Source: Catenaria anguillulae PL171
Lineage: Eukaryota > Blastocladiomycota > Blastocladiomycetes > Blastocladiales > Catenariaceae
Length of the DNA stretch: 64,000 bases
Assembly: GCA_002102555.1 (NCBI GenBank)
Contig: MCFL01000118.1
Coordinates: forward strand, 1 to 64,000
Direction of reading: 5' to 3'
Below the pieces are notes generated by a model. That model was given only the letters and a program-made list of their open reading frames with translations, ran no database searches and was not told the DNA's origin. Positions 55,977 through 64,000 of the stretch are shown piece by piece. Numbering within the stretch: position 1 is the first letter of the stretch; each line of letters opens with the position of its first letter. A program made the position numbers and the translations under genes.

Positions 55977-57493
55977 ATGCTTTCCTCAATCTCAGTAATA
56001 GAAACTGCGGGGGTTGTCCTCATTTTGGCCACACTTGCCATGATTGCCTATGGACAGCAATCCTTGCAACCAGCCGTGTGCAACCAATACTGTGACATCT
56101 CGACCTGGAAGACTCACCTCTGTTACAATTCGACGCAAGGTAGGTGTTCTTTCTTCCCACTATCTGACGTGTTTTTGACTGAGATCTGCGATGCTAATGC
56201 TAACGGCCTCGCCATAGTTCCAAACACCTGTAATTGGCAGCGTCTCCGTGTTTGCCGGCCCATTCCCAGCACGGTAATTGGCGCCGAGTCATGCCTGACG
56301 GGTGCCGTCAATCAGCGCTGCAACATCACCAGTCTGGATGTGTGCGGTCCATTGGCACCTGCAGAGCAGGAACCACGGTGTGGAAACACATTGTGCGAAG
56401 GTATCTCTGCTTCCTGATTCAATTGCACATTGCGACAATTGAAGCTGATTTGAGCGTATTTGATGCGTGTAGTTGGGGAAAAGTTCACCTGCCCCCAAGA
56501 TTGCAACTTCTGGTCCGATGGTATCCGCCCTCTTAACCAGTCCAACGGCGTTTTCAATGATTGCCCTGCGCTCGATCCGCTTCAGCGCCACTATGTCCTC
56601 ACATTTGACGACGGCCCGACGGAACACACGGCCCGACTCCTGGAGCTTCTCCGTGATGCGGGCAACAAATCGGCCGCCTTTTTCCCTGTTGGATCCGTTA
56701 TGGCCATGTTTCCCAACATTGTCAAATCCATCATCAATGACGGGCACATCATCGGGTCGCACAGTTACCAGCACTTTAACTTGTCCAAGATGTCGCGAGA
56801 TGAGCTCTTGGATGATACGGCCAACTTTGATGAGATGGCAAATGCGCTCGCGGGTTACAAGCCAAAGTTTTTGCGCCCGCCGTATGGATCCATTACGCCC
56901 GAGGCCGTCGAAGTATACAACCAGTCGGATGTCAACATGAAGGTGATTGGTTGGAAGTACGTCGCCAACCCCTATGAATGATTTGGACCATGAATGTGGA
57001 AGAACGATTGACCACATGTTGTGATGTTTCGCAGTATCGACTTGCAAGACTATGACAAGGTCAACCGCGCCGACGACATTCTGGAACAGTTGGAAAGCAT
57101 GCTCATCAAGAACCCGGGCTTTACACATGTCATTTACCTCGGCCACGATACTGCCCGCACCTCTGTACGCAATGTTTGCCTCTCTCACTGGGTTCAAGTC
57201 GTTTCTCACCTGTCCTTTCCCCAACCTGGCAGGTCGAAATTGTGCCTCGGCTCATGGACTTTTTCACCTTCCAAGGTTTCCGGCACACAACTCTGGACAA
57301 TTGCCTGTTTGGTGGCACTGAATTCAGCTTGCGCGTCTCGACTCGTGCTCTCGAGCCCAAACCCGTCCAACGGCTCGTCATCCCACAAGGTGCCGACGAC
57401 ACGGTTTCCGCTGCCGTGTCACGTACGCTGTCGACATGGCTGCCGCCATTCGTGGCGCTGCTGGTTGCTTTCCAGATGAACTTTCCTGTTTAG
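55977..57493 (+). CDS. GPI-anchored chitin deacetylase (NodB polysaccharide deacetylase)
   Basis: Converts cell-wall chitin to chitosan. Five exons: 55977-56139, 56218-56400, 56473-56956, 57035-57164 and 57233-57493, giving 406 residues. It begins with a hydrophobic signal sequence (VVLILATLAMIAYG). A Cys-rich region of about 110 residues follows, with pairs such as CNQYC, CNWQRLRVC, CNITSLDVCG and CPQDC. The NodB domain has motif 1 LTFDDGP (catalytic Asp and metal Asp), motif 2 HSYQH (metal His), motif 3 RPPYG and the late Trp-Asn-Ile-Asp block. The C-terminus ends in a hydrophobic stretch (LPPFVALLVAFQMNF) after Ser/Thr-rich sequence, consistent with a GPI anchor. The Cys-rich part is not a recognisable CBM18. 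Confidence 0.9.
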
Positions 57494-57881
57494 CGCCGTT
57501 GGTGGCGGCGCAGCAGCACATGCTCCTCCTCGTGGTGGTGGTGATCGTGGTATCGTGGTGGATCTGGCCATGTGGATGAAGTGGCGGGATTTGCGCACTT
57601 GGGTTTATTATTTGTTTGTTCAAGTACCCTGCAACTAAGCACACCAAACATGACATCTGAATTGGTGTATGTACTGATGTGCCGATGCGTGGGAACTGGC
57701 ACGGAAAACGACAAGGTGCTTACATCGACCTCTGACTGTCCTTTCCGACCATTGAGGAACCACTCAAACATGACTTGGAGGCGAAAGAGTATGGACAGGG
57801 GGTGGGTGGGTGGGATATGTATAGCATCATTCAACGTTGGTTGGGTAAGACATGGACGGCGGAGGTTGGCTGACTTGGTGC
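57494..57881. other. 3' flanks of convergent chitin deacetylase and GLTP genes
   Basis: 388 bases without a gene. GTGGTGGTGGTG-type repeat at 57531-57555. Confidence 0.5.
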
Positions 57882-58808
57882 TCAAACGCCGACAACCTTG
57901 GTGAGCGTTTGCAGGTGGCCCTCGAGTGCAACGAGCCATTCCGACAGCTGCTTGCGGACCTTGTCCGTGTCCGACCCGAGCTTTGCATAGAAATCCTTGC
58001 GGTACGGACAAGCCTTCATGGCCAACTGCAGCGGTGCGGTTGAACACAAAGAACGTCAAGTGCGGGATCGAAAAATGGAGAGAAAACAATGTAACGAGCA
58101 AGCTTGTACCGAGAAGATGGGGCGAACCATCATGCTGTGGTGCGGCTTGAGCGTCGTCTCGTACGCCTTGGTAAACGACTCGGTGAGCTCTTCGGCTTCG
58201 TTGTTATGAGAATGCCGGAGAGCTTGCGCGCAAAAGCTGAGACCGCTGTGGAATGGGAAGGAGAAGGCGGTTGTGCAAAATTCAGCAACACCCAGAGAAA
58301 TTGAACGTCAATGCAAAGAGAATCCAACGTACCGAGTGAGCCACAAAAGACCCTCGGTGGCTGTCTTCTTGTTATCTGCCTTTTCGCTCGTGACGAGCTT
58401 TTGAAGTGTGCTGTTCTTGGCGTTGTCACTATTGTAACGCTCACGGATTTTCTACGGGGAGCGTGGACGGAGAGATGCAGGCGGAACAGTGAGTCCCCCG
58501 ACACGTATCGACGGCCACAACGGGCTGACCCTGGAACACAATCGTCAGACAGACCTTGACATTGCCAGACATGTCCGACTGGACGGGCTTGAATGCGGAA
58601 CTCCCAAGCAAGTCTGTGGCACCAATATCGTGTAAAAGACGCGTCAGCCGGTCGCGGGTGTGGCCGATCCGGTCGAAACCAGGGACGGACCGAGCATGTT
58701 GATGAGGCCCTCGGTGGCCTCAAGGAATGACGGCGTGTCGATGCCAGCGTCGGTGACAGGGACCTGCGTGTAACTCTTGCTGAGCGTGTCAAAGTAGGTC
58801 GTTGACAT
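57882..58808 (-). CDS. GLTP: Glycolipid transfer protein
   Basis: Soluble protein that moves glycosphingolipids between membranes. Five exons: 58808-58691, 58613-58555, 58451-58333, 58245-58110 and 58025-57882, giving 191 residues. The N-terminus TTYFDTLSKSYTQVPVTDAG leads into IDTPSFLEATEGLINMLDLL, the GLTP fold start. The head-group site is FKPVQSDMSGNVKKIRERY (Asp, Asn and Lys conserved), with TEGLLWLTRGL supplying the stacking Trp. HSHNNEAEELTESF and YETTLKPHHSMMVRPIF hold the His that binds the ceramide amide. LAMKACPYRKDFYAKLG and the terminal Val are also as in the family. It is divergent from mS41. Confidence 0.92.
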
Positions 58809-59162
58809 GGCGTCGCGTCCGGTTGCTGGTTGATCTTTTTGGTGCAGTTTGCGCTGTGCAGCTTCGCTTACAGGTGACAGAGAGCGGGCATAGCATTCGA
58901 TACTTGTCCGTACGGCAAAGAAGAGGAGAACGTACAGGCTCCAGGGCGCTGTATGTAGCCTGGGTCATTGTCCTTTGTGAGAAGCCGTCACGTGTTGCTC
59001 AACTTGAAGGCAGGCACAAGTGGCAGGATGATCGGCGGGCAGCTCAAGGGCCGATTTCGAAGTGCGATCGAGTGACCCAATTGCAAGGTCATGCCATTTC
59101 CATCCAGAATCAGCTGCAGTAAGTACATAACTCGGTATCACACCTGCCCCATGTATTCCACC
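58809..59162. other. Divergent promoter region of GLTP and mS41
   Basis: 354 bases, no gene recognised. Confidence 0.45.
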
Positions 59163-59746
59163 ATGCTTCGACTCTCGGCACTCTCTCGCTCCTTCTCCAC
59201 TGCCTCGCCGCTTCGCGCCGCCGTCACGGCCGCCGCCCAGTCCGTCAAGGCCCCGCCCAAGGCCGCCCCAAAGCCCAATGGTACCAAGCACCCTCTCGCC
59301 CATTTGTCGCCATGTGTCGGCCCCTCCTGATGCCCCTGGCGATGAAAATGCATCCTTCCTGCAGTCAATCTCACCGCCTGGACACATTGTCCGCACTGAT
59401 TCGCCAGAAAAGGCCAAGGATGTCAAGTCCTTCCTCCACTACATCGGCCGTGACATGGACAAGGTCGCTGCCAAGGTTCCTGTGCGTACTCGCTCCCGAT
59501 TCTTTCGCATGTCTCGGCCCATAGGGTGGCCGGGCAAGGTTTCTGATTTATCTGACACTTGCAATCCGGCCCGCCTCCATCATTTTCGCTCCGCAGAGCT
59601 GGGAGTTCATGTTCACCGCCGACTCTGGCAAGCTCAAGGCCGCGGGCCTCAACCCTCGTCAGCGCAAGTACCTTTTGCTGTGGACTGAGCGGTACCGCCA
59701 AGGCCGGGATCTCCATATGATCAAGACCAGTGGAAAGCGCAAGTAG
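59163..59746 (+). CDS. FYV4: Mitochondrial small-subunit ribosomal protein mS41 (IGR motif, FYV4)
   Basis: Three exons, 59163-59280, 59408-59481 and 59597-59746, give 113 residues. The N-terminus is a presequence (MLRLSALSRSFSTASPLRAA). The IGR-motif domain reads VKSFLHYIGRDMDKVAAKVP then SWEFMF and LKAAGLNPRQRKYLLLWTER, matching the fungal IGR family, whose yeast member FYV4/mS41 is a component of the mitoribosome small subunit. The second exon acceptor (CGCCAG at 59402-59407) was chosen because a stronger-looking CTGCAG at 59360-59365 gives the wrong phase. If an additional exon lies in the first intron, sequence such as SFLQSISPPGHIVRTDSPEK would be added. Confidence 0.8.
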
Positions 59747-59945
59747 ATGCTGTTGTTTCCTTATGATACACGACACTCAGTTAGTTAAGCACAATCAGCC
59801 CAAACAGCGCCATTCCCCAATGCGAAATCACGCTCGATACAGCAACGGTAAGCACAAGACTGCATGATTGATTTATCCTCCAACCACCAAACATTACAAG
59901 CTTGGCAAACAGCCAAGCAGTAGTCTACTAACTTGCAATCCAACC

Positions 59946-61364
59946 TCAAGCCTTCTTGGCCGCCGCCAAAACATCCAAACTCTCACACAAGGCATCCACA
60001 AACATGCGCACATCCTGGAACGTATTGTACAAGGGCGCGGGCGACACACGAATGACGTTTGGCTCGCGCTCATCCACCACCACGCCGCGCGATTCCAGCT
60101 CGCGCATGAGCCCGGACACGCTGGCAATCTCGGTAAACAGGAGCGACAATTGCGCACCGCGAGCAAACGGGTCGCGCGGCGTAATGAGGCGCACGCCGTG
60201 CGACGAGGGCCGCGGCACCACCACGGAATCAATCAAGTGCTCCAAGTAGGCCGTCAGCCGCAGCGACTTTGAGCGCAGGGCGTCCATGGACGTTTGCGCA
60301 AACACTTGGAGCGAGCCCAACAGCGACACGGTCGCGACAACACTCGGGTTGGACAGTTGGAATCCCGCTGCGCCAGGCATGGCCTGGAACGTTTGCGGCA
60401 TCTTGAACCGCGACTGCTTGTCGTGGCCCCACCAACCGGCAAACCGGGGCAGTTCCGTGTCGCGGTGTTTGTTGTGCACAAATGCTCCGGCAATGCATCC
60501 GGGCCCGGCATTCAAGTACTTGTACGTGCACCACGCCGCGAAGTCCACTCCCCACTCGTGCAAATGCAAGGGCACATTACCAACGGCGTGCGCCAAGTCC
60601 CAGCCAACAACACATCCGGCCGCTTGGCCTGCACGTGTAATCTCGCGCATGTCAAATAGCTGGCCCGTGTAGTACTGGACACCTGAAAACATGACGAGAG
60701 CAATCTCGTGGCCTTGGTCGCGAATCACACGCAGGATATCCTCGTGGCGCAGGGTATCCTCGCCATCGCGCGGCGCAAGGGCAATCACGGCATCCTTTGG
60801 GTCGAATCCATGGAACTTGACCTGGGAAGCCACGGCATACGTGTCGGACGGGAACGCCTTGGCCTCAATGAGGATCTTGAACCTGGTAGGCGTGGGCCGG
60901 TAAAAGGCCACCATGAGCAGGTGCAAGTTGTTTGTGAGTGAGCCCATGCACGCCACCTCGTCGGCCGACGCGCCCACAATCTTTGCAAGCTCGCCCGTGA
61001 CGGTTTCGTCAATCGAAACCCAGGGCCGGTTGTGCGGGTGGTCAAAGTGGCCCATGACGCCGCGCTCGGCCCATACTTGCAGCTCTTGCGTCAGCAACTC
61101 TTGCGTGCGCTTGGGCTGGAGCCCGAGCGAGTTGCCACACAAGTATACGACTTGGGACGACGAGTTGGCCGAGGCAGAAGTCGCCTGCGGGTACGTCGGG
61201 ATGTGGAAGTCGGCGCGGTATGTTTGGACGGGATCCGAGGCGTCCAGGTGCGCGGCGAGCGCAGGCGAGTCGAGCGCGATGCCGGCTTGGGTGGCGGCCT
61301 GCTGGATGGCTGCGAAGGGGTGCGGCTGGGACGAGGTGGCGGTTCCGGTACTGTTGGTGGTCAT
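59946..61364 (-). CDS. KYNU: Kynureninase
   Basis: PLP enzyme of the tryptophan-to-NAD kynurenine pathway; cleaves kynurenine and 3-hydroxykynurenine. Intronless, 472 residues. Motifs: VVYLCGNSLGLQPKRTQELL near residue 70, GVMGHFDHPHNRPWVSIDE near 105, ACMGSLTNNLHLLMVAFYRP near 140, VVGWDLAHAVGNVPLHLHEW near 270 (PLP-binding Asp), FAAWCTYKYLNAGPG near 295 (Schiff-base Lys) and FAGWWGHDKQSRFKM. The first ATG in a suitable place is 61364 (MTTNSTGTATSSQ); an upstream in-frame TTG was not used. Confidence 0.95.
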   Translation of the reverse strand: MTTNSTGTATSSQPHPFAAIQQAATQAGIALDSPALAAHLDASDPVQTYRADFHIPTYPQATSASANSSSQVVYLCGNSLGLQPKRTQELLTQELQVWAERGVMGHFDHPHNRPWVSIDETVTGELAKIVGASADEVACMGSLTNNLHLLMVAFYRPTPTRFKILIEAKAFPSDTYAVASQVKFHGFDPKDAVIALAPRDGEDTLRHEDILRVIRDQGHEIALVMFSGVQYYTGQLFDMREITRAGQAAGCVVGWDLAHAVGNVPLHLHEWGVDFAAWCTYKYLNAGPGCIAGAFVHNKHRDTELPRFAGWWGHDKQSRFKMPQTFQAMPGAAGFQLSNPSVVATVSLLGSLQVFAQTSMDALRSKSLRLTAYLEHLIDSVVVPRPSSHGVRLITPRDPFARGAQLSLLFTEIASVSGLMRELESRGVVVDEREPNVIRVSPAPLYNTFQDVRMFVDALCESLDVLAAAKKA

Positions 61365-61933
61365 GGTTGAGGCAGCGGTGTCAATAGTGTCGAGGTGGAG
61401 GGAGGACAATGCGCATCAGTTGGGGAGTGCGAGACACGGTGTTGCCCTCCCCAACAGACATCGGCTAAAAACCAAGCCGCTACAGATCTGCGCGTCAGAT
61501 CGGAGACTTCCTTCTACCTGCTTCCAGAAAGCTTCGGTGAGTCAACCCGAACGACGTGGTCAACTCACACATACCCATTCCTCGTTACGTATGCAGGCTG
61601 GTGGAGACCGAAGCAGCAATCGGGCCGGCGCGGGCGACTTGGGCTGCGCATGAATGGCAAAAACATAATGTGTAAACGTTTTGCTGACACAGTTCCCACA
61701 CAGCCTCGCATCATCGAAAAAGATCATCAGTCCGGTCCGACCTTGCCATTCGTCTGTTCGAGTGGATCCCCTTCCATGCCATGTTTTCGTGTGCAGTGGA
61801 ACGTGGGTTGACATCACCGTCCGCTCTGCTGGTAGCGAGGATATAAATGTAGCGCACCACCCAGCTCGCAATCCCTTTGCCGGACCTTCAATCTCAGATT
61901 CCCATCTTCATCCATGAAAGTCTTTCCTTCACC
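61365..61933. other. Divergent promoter region of kynureninase and the SET gene
   Basis: 569 bases, no gene recognised. A TATAAAT lies at about 61841, some 90 bases before the SET-gene start. Confidence 0.45.
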
Positions 61934-62721
61934 ATGACCGACACCATGACGAGCCTACCCCCTACTTCGGCCGCACTGGTCGCGCCAAGCTACAAGCCCA
62001 CCCACCCGGAACAATTCAAGGTCCACTTTGGCGAAAACCTCAGGTGCATTGCAGTCAATTACTGAACAACCTCTCAGAGCGCCTCGCCCCTGACCCGAGT
62101 CGTTCCTGTCAACCCTCAGCTCCAAACTCATTACAACTCGCGCGTATGCCAAAGATGAAGTTATTGCCAAGATTGAAGGCACCACCTTCGCTGCCAAGCG
62201 CTACACGACCGTGCAAACGGGGATCGATGAGCATGTCGAGCTCAACTCGGATCTCGTTTACATGAATCATAGCTGTGGGCCATCTTGTGTGTTTGACACG
62301 GACGCTATGGTGGTTCGTGCAACTCGCGGTGCGTGTGCAACATCCTCGCAATTTCACGACTTCATCATGATGGCAATTCCGAAATTCTTACATTTTTGTA
62401 CTTGCTTCTCGTTTCTCGGATTTCCACGACGCAGATCTCGTTGCCGGCGATGAAATGACGTTTTTCTACCCCTCGTCCGAGTGGGACATGGATCAACCAT
62501 TTGCCTGCTGGTGCTCTGCTCCGAACGTACGTCGGATCTCTTGCAACTTTACATGGGTCTTTGCTTGCGCAGATGATTGATTTCGGTCGCCATTTCCTCA
62601 TTGGCAGTGCGTCAAGATGGTCCAAGGAGCAAAGTACTTGACAGAGTCGCAGTTGGAGGGACAGGCCGTCATGTCGCACATCCGCGAGCTCCGCAAGACG
62701 GCGTTGGGTGGCAGGTCGTGA
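61934..62721 (+). CDS. Small SET-domain protein
   Basis: Probable lysine methyltransferase or SET-like regulator. Four exons, 61934-62043, 62120-62328, 62435-62526 and 62608-62721, give 174 residues. The SET motifs are ITTRAYAKDEVIAKIEGTTF at the start, VYMNHSCGPSCVFDTD (the NHSC signature), VRATRDLVAGDEMTFFYPSS (the ELxFDY-equivalent with GDEMTFFYP) and EWDMDQPFACWC...C (post-SET-like Cys). The length is that of the short SET proteins common in fungi, which consist of little more than the domain. The SET-N beta strands are short. The target is unknown. Confidence 0.85.
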
Positions 62722-63542
62722 TTGTGAGTTACATGAGGGAATATCAAATTGGCATCTTTTTAAATAACTTGAAGAGACTTTGCATTTCAAAGACAGCCGC
62801 GTTTTGGCACCCTTGGGCAAATGCCATGACTTGATGTCTGCCCACAACTGACGATCGATTCTTTGCGGACCTCCACGACATCCCACGGCATCCCACACGG
62901 GCCTACGGGGTATCCACTGCCTACATGTAAGCATGGAAATATTTATTTCTGTCGCTATGTATAATGTCATCAGCTTGGCAGTTTACGTGATCGATGAGCT
63001 GTAGGGAGTCATGGCAGCACCAATACCGGAAACAACCGGTGGTTAGGTTGGGCGATCATATTGTTGGCGCGTCGGGGGTCGGGAAAGGTCGGGACCGCAA
63101 CGCCAGGCCAGCGGTCGATGGGGCAAATCTTGCGGATTTCACAAATTTCATCGAGAAACAGAGGGCCACAAGCCCAACTTTGCTCCCGCCAGAGTGAGTG
63201 ATGTGGACCAGTGTCCCGTCCGTCACGTCGCCGACTGTCTCACCGAAAGCGCGAATGGCGAAAACGCTGCCCGCCTTTGACTTTTTCTTTCTTTCTTCTC
63301 TTCGAACTCCAAACCGTGTGGATCGACGCCCGCAGCCTCATTCCTCACTCTGTCCGCTACCGTCTTGCCAGTCCGGTCACCCCCGAAAAGGTACTTAATG
63401 GCCCCGCTCCCCTCGTGCCTTGCCCTCCTGCTGCCCTTGATCTCACTCAAACACAGTCCCGCTCACGTAACACCACCACCTTCATCCACGCATCTTGCTG
63501 CCTCTCAGTACCCCACCCCTCAACTTTCATTCTTCAACAACC
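62722..63542. other. Promoter region and probable 5' leader of the PEP carboxykinase gene
   Basis: 821 bases. Plus-strand frames from 63198 lack recognised motifs. C- and T-rich sequence from 63400 to 63542, ending cttcaacaaccATG, is a typical leader. No gene recognised. Confidence 0.45.
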
Positions 63543-64000
63543 ATGGCATCTGTTCCCTCCATCGCCGAGACCGTCCAGGACGTGCTCCACAAGGAAGCCG
63601 GCATCGACTACTCCAAGGAGATCAAGCGCAATCTCGCTATTGCCCAGCTCTACGAGGATGCCCTCAAGTACGAAGATGGCACATTCCTCTCGTCCTCGGG
63701 CGCCCTCATCACCTCCTCTGGCGCCAAGAAGGGCCGCTCCCCCCGCGACAAGCGCATTGTCGAGGAGGAGACGTCTGCTCGCGACATTTGGGTTTGTTTT
63801 CAGTTTCCTTGTCCTCCCCTCTCACCTGCTTGTGCGGCAGGCGGGCGGCATGCGGCCGAGGCAGCCCTCTCCCCGAGGCACAACGAGCACAACAACCAGC
63901 AATCCAGGTCGCTCCGAAACTGGCCGGTTGTCGACCGCCCAAATATCGACGCGCGTTTCAAGTTGTTGGGGACGATCTTGATTTGTATCCAAATATCGAT
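63543..64000 (+). CDS. PCK1: ATP-type phosphoenolpyruvate carboxykinase, first exon only (runs off the right edge)
   Basis: Gluconeogenic enzyme converting oxaloacetate to PEP. Exon 1 is 63543-63791 and encodes 83 residues: MASVPSIAETVQDVLHKEAG, then NLAIAQLYEDALKYEDGTFL, SSSGALITSSGAKKGRSPRD and KRIVEEETSARDIW. The GAKKGRSPRDKR block is the substrate-binding loop of the ATP-dependent family. A donor GTTTGT follows the Trp at 63792. The expected continuation (WGPVN and onward) is not found in the remaining 209 bases in any frame. That part is either a long first intron or another sequence joined here. AAATATCGA occurs twice in the last 60 bases (63943 and 63990). Confidence 0.85.
   Translation, partial: MASVPSIAETVQDVLHKEAGIDYSKEIKRNLAIAQLYEDALKYEDGTFLSSSGALITSSGAKKGRSPRDKRIVEEETSARDIWVCFQFPCPPLSPACAAGGRHAAEAALSPRHNEHNNQQSRSLRNWPVVDRPNIDARFKLLGTILICIQIS

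Overview
The window is nuclear DNA of a fungus. The genes are eukaryotic, and most are split by short introns of about 50-130 bases. The content includes a white-collar-type PAS/GATA protein, a chitin deacetylase, COQ6, a mitochondrial porin, an ATP-type PEP carboxykinase and a CENP-A. The GC-rich codon use, dense intron load, a ferroportin-family transporter and a Tc1-like transposase remnant would suit an early-diverging lineage such as Blastocladiomycota or a chytrid. That placement is inference; no rRNA or tRNA gene was found to settle it.

Layout. 0-12.5 kb is the weak part: an ALG14-like gene broken by indels at the left edge, a stretch with no resolvable gene, an intact single-pass kelch protein, an unrecognised acidic multi-exon gene, an unrecognised protein, a decayed Tc1/IS630-type transposase and an unrecognised putative mitochondrial protein. 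13-29.5 kb is compact and well resolved: COQ6, tafazzin, DNA polymerase eta, SYO1, an Mpv17/PMP22 protein, IAH1 esterase, UDP-glucose 4-epimerase, VDAC and a type II membrane nucleotide pyrophosphatase/phosphodiesterase. 29.6-32.2 kb holds coding-like segments that I could not join. 32.8-45.4 kb carries a RING-YEATS fusion protein divergent from PAAF1/Rpn14, a hemerythrin-domain protein, poly(A)-binding protein, ribosomal P0 and the white-collar-like factor. 45.6-64 kb carries ferroportin, a proteinase K-like protease, NAD(P)HX epimerase, MRE11, CENP-A, chitin deacetylase, glycolipid transfer protein, mS41, kynureninase, a SET-domain protein and the first exon of PEP carboxykinase.

No operon-like pathway cluster is evident. 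Neighbours are mostly housekeeping genes in divergent or convergent pairs with 200-600 bp spacers. Three themes recur. Genome maintenance and chromatin: polymerase eta, MRE11, CENP-A, RING-YEATS and SET. Mitochondrial function: COQ6, tafazzin, VDAC, mS41 and hemerythrin. Translation: PABP, P0 and SYO1.

The most unusual observations are the RING-YEATS architecture, a polymerase eta with three Cys/His finger motifs in its tail, a CENP-A with a long loop 1, a 19-base micro-exon that carries the tafazzin catalytic motif, and a strong preference for GTAC at 5' splice sites. P0 and ALG14 are broken at or next to short homopolymer runs, so consensus errors are likely in places.
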